This document shows, piece by piece, positions 24,710-32,796 of a DNA stretch of 64,000 bases. Under the pieces are notes generated by a model, which worked only from the letters and a program-made list of their open reading frames with translations, made no database searches and was not told where the DNA came from. Origin of the DNA: an uncultured Rikenellaceae bacterium (GTDB lineage: Bacteria; Bacteroidota; Bacteroidia; Bacteroidales; Rikenellaceae); assembly GCA_910577285.1 (NCBI GenBank), contig CAJTLO010000003.1, positions 188,774 to 252,773 of the forward strand, read 5' to 3'. Numbering within the stretch: the stretch's first letter is position 1; every line of letters starts with the position of its first letter. Position numbers and translations under genes: made by a program.

Positions 24710-27556
24710 TCACCAGTCGATGTTGTCGAGATAGGAGCTGTGTTTGTCGTATTTGAGGTCTTGCAGGGCTGCCGCCTTCACGCTGATGTTGAACTGCCAG
24801 CTTTTGCGTGCACCCGTCGGTACCCACGAGAAACTCATCTGCCAGCAGTGCAGGTCGCGGGTGAGGGTGAAGACGCCGGTGGTGAGTTTGCCCGTTTCGA
24901 AGTCGAAACCTCCCGTGAGCGTGATGCCCCATTTGGGGGTCAGGTTGACGCTACCGCTGTAGCTCAGGGTTTGCACGATGTTCTTACGGGAGAGCTGGTT
25001 GGAGTAGCTGATGCTGTAGTTGAAGGTCAGGTTCCACGGGATGGAGAAGTCGTAGTAGGTCGCACTCATCATCTGTCGCCTGAGCAACGGGTCTATCGGG
25101 TTGTCGGGGTCGAAGTAGAACGGGTTGAGCAGGTCGGCCTGCGTGTTGATGCTGTTGTTGATGGCCGGTTGGCCCGTCTGGTTCGACTGGCCCGAGTTGA
25201 ATGTGTAGCCGATCGAGGTGGAGGCGTTGGTGATGCGGCCGAGTCCCTTGCCGTTGGCGATCATGAATTGGTTGAGGCGCGTGAGACGGCCGTCCGCACC
25301 GATGCCGATGTCGTAGGGGTCGAGCGTCGCCGAGAGGTTGATGCCGAAGTTCTTGAGTCCCGGAATGGTCATGCGCAGGCTGAGCGGGATGGTGGAGAGC
25401 TTCATGGAGTCGGCCAGGAAGTTGTAGGTGCCGTTGAAGGAGAAGTTGTCGATGATCTTCACCTTCTTCATTCCCGAGGTGTCCCGCTTGCTCGCCACTT
25501 TGGCCTCCAATGTCTGGGCGAGGCTGAAAGTGATCGCGGCGGCATGGCTGTTGCGGCCCGGCACGCCGTAGGCATTGCCCGAGTAGGGGGAGTAATAGTC
25601 GATCCGGCCGTCTTCGGAGACCTGGTAGGGTTCCCAGTAGCCGTAGGTCGGAGCACCGAAATCAGGCGTGTAACGCAGGCTTATCGTCGGCGTTATGGTG
25701 TGGCGGAGCATCTTCAGCGGGAATTTCTCGTACCGCGTGAAGTCGTAGGTACCGTAGATCTTCGTGTTGGCCGACACGCTGACGTTGTAGTCGTTCAGGT
25801 GGTGGAAGCCGTAGGTGGTGTCCCTCCGCAGGTGGTTTTCCGCGTCGGGGTCGTAGGCCTGCGTCACTTCGCGGAAGAGCCATACGGCGTTGTAGTTGAA
25901 GCTCGGCGATACGTTGATGTAGTTGAGCAGGTTGAACGAGGTCGAAACGGGAATCTTGTGCTGGATGCCGTTCACCATCCGCTCGAGAATATCGGGCGAA
26001 AACAGCTCGTCCTCCTTGGCCTTGACCGAGTTGGTGAGGCTACCGGTGTAGGAAACCGATATTTTTTCGTACCACCGTTGTTTGCCGACGGCGTTCTTGC
26101 GTCGGAAGGGAAAGACTTTCGACATGTTGAACGTGGCGCTCGGAAGCGTGAGCTGGACGGTGGAGTCGCGGGAGTTGACCGACGCACGCATGCTGACCTG
26201 AAGGGAGAAAGGCGTCCCCGCCCAACTTTTGCCGTAGGAGATGGACGACTCGGTGGTGGTGCTGAGGTAGTCGTTCAGGTTGGTGGAGGCGTACTGCCGG
26301 AAACCGCTGGTGGCGAAGTTGACCGAGGCCGAGAAGGTGGAACCGGGGCTGAATTTCGGGTCCTGCCGGTGCGTCCACTGGAGCTGCATGCTCGGCGAGT
26401 TGACGTAGTTGGCGTCGCCCGGTTCGCCGATGACGGTCTTCGCGTAACGGGCCGAGAGCACGCCGCTGTATTTGTAGCGTTGTACGTAACGGCTTTCGGC
26501 CGATGCTTCCCACGAACCGTAGGTGTAGATGCTTCCCTTGAGCAGCAGGTCCATGTGGTCGCTGGCGGCCCAGTAGAATCCGCCGTCGCGCAGGAAGAAT
26601 CCCCGGGTGCTCTCTTCGCCGTAGCTGGGGATGATGATGCCCGAGCTGCGCCCCTGCGTGAGCGGGAAGAAGCCTTCGGGAACACCTAAGAACGGGATGG
26701 GGACATCCTCCATGACGAGGTAGGCCGGCCCGATGATGACCTTCTTCTGGGGAATCACTTTCGCACGGGTGAGGCTCAGGTAGAAGTGCGGGTGGTCGGT
26801 CTGGTCGCAGGTGGTGTATTTGCCCGAACTGATGTGGATGGAGTTGTCGGGCATCTTCTTCACGTCGTCGCCCAGCAGGAAACCTTCGCCTTCCTGGGTA
26901 GCTACTCCCTTGATCTTCGCCTTGCCCGATTTGAAGTTGTAGAGGATGGTGTCCATGGTGAAGGTGGAGTTTCCCTCCACGAAAACCGGACGGGTCCTGT
27001 TGCCCAGGGTGTCGCTCACCCCGGAGGCATAAATCTGTTTGCTCTCCAGCTCCACGCGCATAAAGTCGGCCTGCATGTTCATGTTGCCGTAGGTCACGTC
27101 GCCTTTGTTATGGATGTAGACGAGTTTCTCCTTGGGCCGGTAGACGAGCGAGTCCTTGTTCTTGCCGCTGATGACGTTGTCCAGAAAGTTGTTCACGGCG
27201 ACCGAGTCGCTCCGGACGGTGTCCTGCGAGGTACGCTCTTCGGAGGCGGCGCGGTCCGGGAAGAGCACCATGGAGTCGAGTGCGGTATAGTTGCCCGGCA
27301 GGGGGTGCTCGCGGCCGGGAGTCGGCCGGCCGAGGGGCCCGGATGCCGTGGGGCGGAGGGTGTCTTTTGCCGTCGGGACACCTGCGGGGGCTCCGGCGTC
27401 GTCCGCACCCGGGGTTGCGACCGAGTCGCGCAACGCTCCGAAGAGGCCGGTGCGCGGAGTCTGCGAACCGCTGCGCAGCCCGGCGCCGAATACCATCTGC
27501 ATGGCCAGTACCGCGGCCAGCAGTGCGGCAGTATATTTTAATGCTCGTTTGCCCAA
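24710..27556 (-). CDS. lptD: LPS-assembly protein LptD-like outer-membrane protein
   Basis: A 948-residue outer-membrane protein. A signal peptide (KRALKYTAALLAAVLAMQMVFGA) precedes a Pro/Gly-rich linker, then an OstA/LptA-like beta-jellyroll (about 125-260; LVYIHNKGDVTYGNMNMQADF, MDTILYNFKSGKAKIKGV), the VPIPFLGVPEGFFPLT segment at the jellyroll-barrel junction, and a long beta-barrel with many alternating aromatic strands to the C-terminal W. LptD inserts LPS at the outer leaflet. The start is TTG: a stop lies three codons upstream and the first in-frame ATG (residue 19) would destroy the signal peptide. It is divergent from the amidase gene. Confidence 0.9.
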   Translation of the reverse strand: MGKRALKYTAALLAAVLAMQMVFGAGLRSGSQTPRTGLFGALRDSVATPGADDAGAPAGVPTAKDTLRPTASGPLGRPTPGREHPLPGNYTALDSMVLFPDRAASEERTSQDTVRSDSVAVNNFLDNVISGKNKDSLVYRPKEKLVYIHNKGDVTYGNMNMQADFMRVELESKQIYASGVSDTLGNRTRPVFVEGNSTFTMDTILYNFKSGKAKIKGVATQEGEGFLLGDDVKKMPDNSIHISSGKYTTCDQTDHPHFYLSLTRAKVIPQKKVIIGPAYLVMEDVPIPFLGVPEGFFPLTQGRSSGIIIPSYGEESTRGFFLRDGGFYWAASDHMDLLLKGSIYTYGSWEASAESRYVQRYKYSGVLSARYAKTVIGEPGDANYVNSPSMQLQWTHRQDPKFSPGSTFSASVNFATSGFRQYASTNLNDYLSTTTESSISYGKSWAGTPFSLQVSMRASVNSRDSTVQLTLPSATFNMSKVFPFRRKNAVGKQRWYEKISVSYTGSLTNSVKAKEDELFSPDILERMVNGIQHKIPVSTSFNLLNYINVSPSFNYNAVWLFREVTQAYDPDAENHLRRDTTYGFHHLNDYNVSVSANTKIYGTYDFTRYEKFPLKMLRHTITPTISLRYTPDFGAPTYGYWEPYQVSEDGRIDYYSPYSGNAYGVPGRNSHAAAITFSLAQTLEAKVASKRDTSGMKKVKIIDNFSFNGTYNFLADSMKLSTIPLSLRMTIPGLKNFGINLSATLDPYDIGIGADGRLTRLNQFMIANGKGLGRITNASTSIGYTFNSGQSNQTGQPAINNSINTQADLLNPFYFDPDNPIDPLLRRQMMSATYYDFSIPWNLTFNYSISYSNQLSRKNIVQTLSYSGSVNLTPKWGITLTGGFDFETGKLTTGVFTLTRDLHCWQMSFSWVPTGARKSWQFNISVKAAALQDLKYDKHSSYLDNIDW

Positions 27557-27581
27557 ATTCCGTCAAAAATGGTTAACTTTG
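27548..27581 (+). promoter_or_regulatory. Promoter for the amidase gene
   Basis: TTTG (27548-27551) and TAACTTTG (27574-27581) are spaced by 22 nt, a good match to the Bacteroidota -33/-7 pattern. The -33 part overlaps the first codons of the divergent lptD. The amidase ATG is 138 nt downstream. Confidence 0.6.
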
Positions 27582-27719
27582 CCGACAAAGTCGGCAAAAC
27601 GCCACCGTAAGCCCTTCCGGGGCGGATTTTCGCCAACAAAAGTAGGTAAAAAAAAGCAGTTTCCCGAATTCGCAGCGAATAAAGTGCGGGCGGGAACGAC
27701 AGCAAAAAATACGGAAAGC

Positions 27720-28880
27720 ATGAAGGTTACGTCCCCCCGTTTTTTCCCCATAACGGTGCTTGTGCTGTTTATGTTGTGTAGCGGCGGAGAATCGTTCGCA
27801 CGAGGTTCGCAGCCTGCCTCCGAAAAGGCGAAGGTGTGCAAGGTGGTGCTCGACCCCGGTCACGGAGGGAGGGACCCCGGGTGCGTTTATAAGAATTATT
27901 ACGAGAAGGACGTGACGCTCGGCATCGCCAAGCGGTTGGGCGAACTCATCCGCACCAACTATCCCGACGTGGAGGTTATCTACACGCGCTCCACGGACAA
28001 GTACGTGGAACTGGCCGAGCGGGGCAAGATCGCCAACCGGGCCAATGCCGACCTCTTCATCTCCATTCACATCAATGCGGCCACGAACCAGAGCGCCCGC
28101 GGTACCTCCACCCACGTCATGGGTATGGACAAGAGCGGCAAGAACCTGGAGGTGGCCATGCGGGAGAACGACATCATCATTTACGAGGACGACTACAGCA
28201 CCAAGTACGAGGGATATAATCCGGGCGATCCGGCGAGCTACATCATGTTTTCCCTGATGCAGTATGCCTACAAGGATCAGAGCATGATGTTCGCCGAGAT
28301 CATCCAGAAGCATTTCCGCAGCGACCTGCCCATGCCCGACCGGGGAACGACGCAGGAGCCTTTCCTCGTGCTCTGGCGCACCTCCATGCCCAGCGTGCTG
28401 GCCGAGGTGGGGTTCCTCTCCAACCAGACCGACCGCAGCTACATCACCTCGGGCAAGGGGCAGAGCGAGGCGGCCCGGGCGCTTTTCAATGCGTTCAGCG
28501 AGTACAAGAGCAAGGTGGAGGGGCGTGCCAACGTGGTCATGCTGCGCGAGGCGGCGGACACCGGCGGGGAGGGGGAACCCGATACGCGGCTTGTGGGGCA
28601 GAATCCCGACGAGGGCGTACTCTATTACGTGCAGATAGGTTTTTTGGGCAGTAAGAAGCCGTTGAACGACAAGGTGTTCAAGTCGTACCGCAACCGTGTG
28701 ACGGAGAAGCGCGTGCCCGGTCGGGGTTATCGCTACCTCGTGGGCGGAGTGCGCGATTACGATGCGATACTGAAGATACAGTCCCAGGTGCGGAAAGAGT
28801 TTCCCGACGCTTTCGTGGTGGCTTACAAGGGCGACGATCAGGTCGACGTGAAGACGGCGCGTCGTCGGTCGGGGAAATAA
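27720..28880 (+). CDS. N-acetylmuramoyl-L-alanine amidase (Amidase_3) with C-terminal SPOR-like domain
   Basis: A 386-residue exported enzyme that cleaves the bond between MurNAc and the peptide stem. A signal peptide (MKVTSPRFFPITVLVLFMLC...) is followed by the Amidase_3 domain: VVLDPGHGGRDPG (first zinc His), FISIHINA (second His) and MPSVLAEVGFLSN with the catalytic Glu. The last 90 residues (YYVQIGFLGSKKPLNDKVF... YRYLVGGVRDYDAILKIQ) look like a SPOR domain, which targets septal denuded glycan. The frame is open upstream, but this ATG gives the signal peptide and follows a good promoter. Role in cell separation is inferred. Confidence 0.9.
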   Translation: MKVTSPRFFPITVLVLFMLCSGGESFARGSQPASEKAKVCKVVLDPGHGGRDPGCVYKNYYEKDVTLGIAKRLGELIRTNYPDVEVIYTRSTDKYVELAERGKIANRANADLFISIHINAATNQSARGTSTHVMGMDKSGKNLEVAMRENDIIIYEDDYSTKYEGYNPGDPASYIMFSLMQYAYKDQSMMFAEIIQKHFRSDLPMPDRGTTQEPFLVLWRTSMPSVLAEVGFLSNQTDRSYITSGKGQSEAARALFNAFSEYKSKVEGRANVVMLREAADTGGEGEPDTRLVGQNPDEGVLYYVQIGFLGSKKPLNDKVFKSYRNRVTEKRVPGRGYRYLVGGVRDYDAILKIQSQVRKEFPDAFVVAYKGDDQVDVKTARRRSGK

Positions 28881-28960
28881 CGGTTTGTATAATTAGGACA
28901 TCCCGGATGCTCCTCTGAGCAAGAGAGGGCGGGTCCGGTTTTTGTGAAAAGGTTCGGAAG

Positions 28961-29884
28961 ATGAAAAAAGAGGTTAAGATAGGGATATTCACGGTGGCGA
29001 TTCTCGCGGTGCTGTACTGGGGAATCAACTTCCTCAAGGGGAAGGATCTGTTCAATCGCAGCATGACGTATTACGCCTATTACGACAACGTGAGCGGCAT
29101 ACAGCTCTCCTCGCCCATCATCGTGCGGGGTATCAGCGTGGGAGCGGTCACGGGCATCAAGTTCCGGCCCGACCTGAACAACAGCGTGGAGGTGCGGTTC
29201 GACGTGAAGTCGTCCTACCGGCTGCCCGACAACTCGGTGGTGCGGCTCTTTACCAACGGCATCATGGGCGGCAAGGCGCTCGAAGTGGAGTTGGGGGATT
29301 CGCCGAACTACCTTCCCGACGGGGCGACCGTCCGTTCGGAGAGCGAAACGAGCTTCCTGGAACTCGCGGGGTCGGAGCTCGATTACTTCAAGCAGAAAGT
29401 CAATCAGTTGATTTCGTCGCTCGACATGACCCTCACCAGCGTCAACAAACTCCTTACCGACAACAGCGGGGCGATTGCGGGGACGCTCGAAGGATTGCGC
29501 AAGGGGGCCGAGGCGTTCGGTGCCAAGGGCGAGGAGATGAAGGGCATCATCGACGACATCGGTGAGGTGACCGGTGCGCTGGCGGCCAATTCGGGGCGGA
29601 TCGAGGCGACCCTGGCCAATCTCGAAAGCGTCAGCGGAACGCTGGCCGAAGCCGATCTGGCGCAGACCGTCGCCCGGCTCAACACTGCCCTCGACGAACT
29701 GGATGCCACCTTGGCGGCGGTCAACTCCACGGAGGGGAGTGCCGGTCTGCTGATAAACGACCGGGCGCTGTACGATTCGCTCGCCCGGGCGAGCGCCAAT
29801 CTCGCTTCGCTGCTGGAAGACCTTCAGAACAATCCGAAACGGTACGTGCATTTCTCGCTCTTCGGAGGCAACAAGAACAAATAG
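28961..29884 (+). CDS. MCE/MlaD-family lipid-transport protein
   Basis: A 307-residue protein with one N-terminal membrane helix (VKIGIFTVAILAVLYWGINFL) and an MCE domain (about 38-115: YYDNVSGIQLSSPIIVRGISVGAVTGI, FTNGIMGGKALEVELG). The rest is a long helical region with repeated Leu/Ala heptads. MCE proteins form rings that carry phospholipids between inner and outer membrane. The cognate ATPase (MlaF) and permease (MlaE) are not in the window. It lies 80 nt downstream of the amidase gene, and the two are often adjacent in Bacteroidota. Confidence 0.88.
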   Translation: MKKEVKIGIFTVAILAVLYWGINFLKGKDLFNRSMTYYAYYDNVSGIQLSSPIIVRGISVGAVTGIKFRPDLNNSVEVRFDVKSSYRLPDNSVVRLFTNGIMGGKALEVELGDSPNYLPDGATVRSESETSFLELAGSELDYFKQKVNQLISSLDMTLTSVNKLLTDNSGAIAGTLEGLRKGAEAFGAKGEEMKGIIDDIGEVTGALAANSGRIEATLANLESVSGTLAEADLAQTVARLNTALDELDATLAAVNSTEGSAGLLINDRALYDSLARASANLASLLEDLQNNPKRYVHFSLFGGNKNK

Positions 29885-30077
29885 AGGACCCGTTCGGGAC
29901 TGTCTGCCGGTTCTCCCGCTCCGGACACGGTCGGGTGGCATCGCCACGGGGCCGGTGGGCGCAGGGGGGCGTGCCGTCGTGCGCTGTGTGTGGCGGCGGG
30001 CGGCTCTTCGGTGAGGCAGGGAATGCGGAGCGCTGTAGCGGTTTGTCGGGTCTTTGTACGCTAATGGCATAATGGTT

Positions 30078-32570
30078 ATGGTATATCCTTCTGATTACGA
30101 AATTAAAACCGGTTTCGACCGCATCAGGACCCAGGTAAGGGCTAAGTGCACTACCGAGGGCGGACGCGCCCTGCTCGACGGCGAGGGGTTTTCGGCATCG
30201 GCGGCCGAGATCGGGCATCGGCTCGCACTGTGTGCCGAGTTGCAGTCCATCGTGATGCTGGAATCGGGTTTCCCCTTGCAGGAGTACACCGACATCGGGC
30301 ACATCGCCCGGAAGATCGAGGTGGAGGGGGGCTTTCTCGACATCGAGGAGATGATCGCCCTGCGGGCGGGACTCGGTGCGGTCAATGAGATCGAGGCATT
30401 CTTCGCCGCGAAGGAGGAGGGGCGCTATCCGGCGCTGCGCGGCCTGGGACAGGGGGTGGAGAGTTTTCCCGAGATCACGGGCCACATCGATACCATTCTC
30501 GACCGCTACGGAAAGATAAAGGACAGCGCGTCGCCGGAGCTTTACACCATTCGGCGCACCATCCGCGACCGGGAAGGGCAGGTGTCGAAGCGGTTGCAGG
30601 CCATTCTCTCCAAGGCACAAAAGGATGGCTACGCCGATGCCGATGCCGCCGTGTCGATACGCGACGGACGGGCCGTGATTCCCGTGTCGGCAGCCAACAA
30701 ACGCAAAATCAACGGCTTCATACACGACGAGTCGGCCACGGGTAAGACGTTCTACATCGAACCGGTGGAGATCGTCGAGATCAACAACGAGCTCAAGGAG
30801 CTGGAATATGCCGAGCGTCGGGAGGTGGTGCGCATACTGACGGCCTTCACCGACGGCATCCGTCCCGATGCGCCGGGTATCGCCCGGGCGGGGGAGTACC
30901 TCGCCTGCATGGATATGATCCGCGCCAAGGCCCGGTGGGCGGCGGAGAACGGCTGCGTGAAGCCGTTGCTCTCCCAAGAGGGGACGCTCTCGTTGCGGGC
31001 GGCCCGCCATCCGCTGCTGCGGCAGACGCTGGCCCGCGAGGGGAAGGAGGTGGTGCCGCTCGACCTGAAACTCGACCGCCAGCGACGCATCCTCGTCATC
31101 TCCGGTCCCAATGCGGGCGGCAAGTCGGTATGTCTCAAGACCGTGGGCCTGTTGCAGTACATGGTCCAGTGCGGGTTTCCGGTGCCGGTGCTCGAAAATT
31201 CCGAGTTCCCCGTCTTCGACGGGCTCTTCATCGATATAGGCGACGAGCAGTCCATCGACAACGACCTGAGTACCTACTCCTCGCACCTGCTCAACATGAA
31301 ACACATGCTGGCGGGAGCCGGCCCCGCATCGCTGGTACTTATCGACGAGTTCGGCTCGGGTACGGAACCGGTGATAGGCGGGGCGATCGCCGAGGCCATT
31401 CTCGAACGTTTCGTGGAGACGGGAACGTACGGGGTCATCACCACCCATTACTCCAACATCAAGTATTTCGCCGGTAATCATCCGGGGGTGGAGAACGGGG
31501 CCATGATGTTCGACGTGCAGAACATCCGTCCGTTGTTCCGTCTGCAGACGGGCGAACCGGGCAGCTCGTTCGCCGTGGAGATAGCCCGCAAGATAGGGTT
31601 GCCCGCGCCGATCATCGACGCGGCCGCCCGGAAGGCAGGAAGCGAACACATCGACCTGGAGAAGCAGTTGCGCGACATCGCCCGCGACAGACGTTATTGG
31701 GAGCAGAAGCGCGACCGCATTCGTATCACCGACCGCAAGGTGGAGGAGCTGGAGCAGACCTATGCACGCCAGTTGGCCGACATCAAGCAGGAGCGGAGCC
31801 GCATCCTGCACGAAGCACGGGAGGAGGCGCGGGCGCTTGTGGCCGAGGCCAACAAGCAGATCGAGAATACCATCCGCGTAATCAAGGAGGCACAGGCGGA
31901 GAAGGAGATGACGCGTTTTGCCCGTCGCGAGCTCGACGAGTTCCGCGAGAAGGAGGTCGAGGGGCGCACGCTGACGCCCCAGCAGCAAGCGCGTATCGAC
32001 CGCGAGATGGAGAAGGTGGAGCGCCGCCAGCAGCAGCGCCGCGAGCGCAAGGCACGCCAGGGCGAGGTCGTCGAGGGCCCCGCGGCAGCGGCCGAAACGC
32101 TGGAGGTGAAGGTGGGCGGCAAGGTCCGCATCAAGGGACAGGACGGTGCCGGCGAAGTGACCGAAATCAAGGGCAAGAAGGCCACCGTGGCTTTCGGCCA
32201 GATTTTGACCACCGTGGCGCTCGACCGGCTGGAGGCCATCTCCAATTCGGAGTACAAGCGGCAGGTGCGGCCCGAGCGGGCACGTACGGTGGTGAGTGTG
32301 GACATTGCCTCGCGCCGCCTCAACTTCAGGGACCACATCGACGTGCGCGGTATGCGGGCGGCCGAAGCGCTCGAACAGGTGGAGGATTTCATCGACGACG
32401 CCCTCATGGTGGGGGTGGCGGAGGTCACCATCCTGCACGGCAAGGGGACCGGTGCGCTCAAGGAGGAGATACGGCGCTACCTGCGCAGCGTGGCGGAGGT
32501 GGCCTCGGCTACGGACGACCATGCCGACCGCGGAGGCGCGGGAATCACGGTGGTGCGCTTCAGACAGTAG
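30078..32570 (+). CDS. mutS2: MutS2 with C-terminal Smr nuclease domain
   Basis: An 830-residue protein with the MutS core, lever and clamp helices (residues 1-300), the ABC-type ATPase with Walker A GPNAGGKS (343-350) and a Walker B/signature stretch (LVLIDEFGSGTEP), a long coiled coil (about 500-640), a KOW-like beta segment (GGKVRIKGQDGAGEVTEIKG) and an Smr domain (about 750-830, DVRGMRAAEAL and HGKGTGAL). MutS2 limits recombination and, in some bacteria, rescues collided ribosomes. Starts at 30072 and 30078 are both possible; MVYPSDYEIKTGF matches related proteins. Confidence 0.94.
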   Translation: MVYPSDYEIKTGFDRIRTQVRAKCTTEGGRALLDGEGFSASAAEIGHRLALCAELQSIVMLESGFPLQEYTDIGHIARKIEVEGGFLDIEEMIALRAGLGAVNEIEAFFAAKEEGRYPALRGLGQGVESFPEITGHIDTILDRYGKIKDSASPELYTIRRTIRDREGQVSKRLQAILSKAQKDGYADADAAVSIRDGRAVIPVSAANKRKINGFIHDESATGKTFYIEPVEIVEINNELKELEYAERREVVRILTAFTDGIRPDAPGIARAGEYLACMDMIRAKARWAAENGCVKPLLSQEGTLSLRAARHPLLRQTLAREGKEVVPLDLKLDRQRRILVISGPNAGGKSVCLKTVGLLQYMVQCGFPVPVLENSEFPVFDGLFIDIGDEQSIDNDLSTYSSHLLNMKHMLAGAGPASLVLIDEFGSGTEPVIGGAIAEAILERFVETGTYGVITTHYSNIKYFAGNHPGVENGAMMFDVQNIRPLFRLQTGEPGSSFAVEIARKIGLPAPIIDAAARKAGSEHIDLEKQLRDIARDRRYWEQKRDRIRITDRKVEELEQTYARQLADIKQERSRILHEAREEARALVAEANKQIENTIRVIKEAQAEKEMTRFARRELDEFREKEVEGRTLTPQQQARIDREMEKVERRQQQRRERKARQGEVVEGPAAAAETLEVKVGGKVRIKGQDGAGEVTEIKGKKATVAFGQILTTVALDRLEAISNSEYKRQVRPERARTVVSVDIASRRLNFRDHIDVRGMRAAEALEQVEDFIDDALMVGVAEVTILHGKGTGALKEEIRRYLRSVAEVASATDDHADRGGAGITVVRFRQ

Positions 32571-32796
32571 CGCTCGCCGGGCGGAGCGACGGAAAGTGGC
32601 GGCGGAGGATGATAAGGCGGCACGAAAAGTGTTATTTTCGCGGTGCCTGCGTCGGGGGCGTTCCCGACGGGAAGAGGGCTTCGGGCGGTCGCGGCACGGT
32701 GGTCGCAGCGAGGCTTTCGGCACAGGCCGGAGCGGGCTCCTGCCGGCTCGGAGGGTGGATAAATCGGTTTTCGGACCAAGGAGATATGAAATTGTT

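Noticed and set aside
24584-26689. Plus-strand ORF of 701 codons
   Set aside because: It is antisense to lptD; the protein is Val/Gly/Arg rich and featureless.
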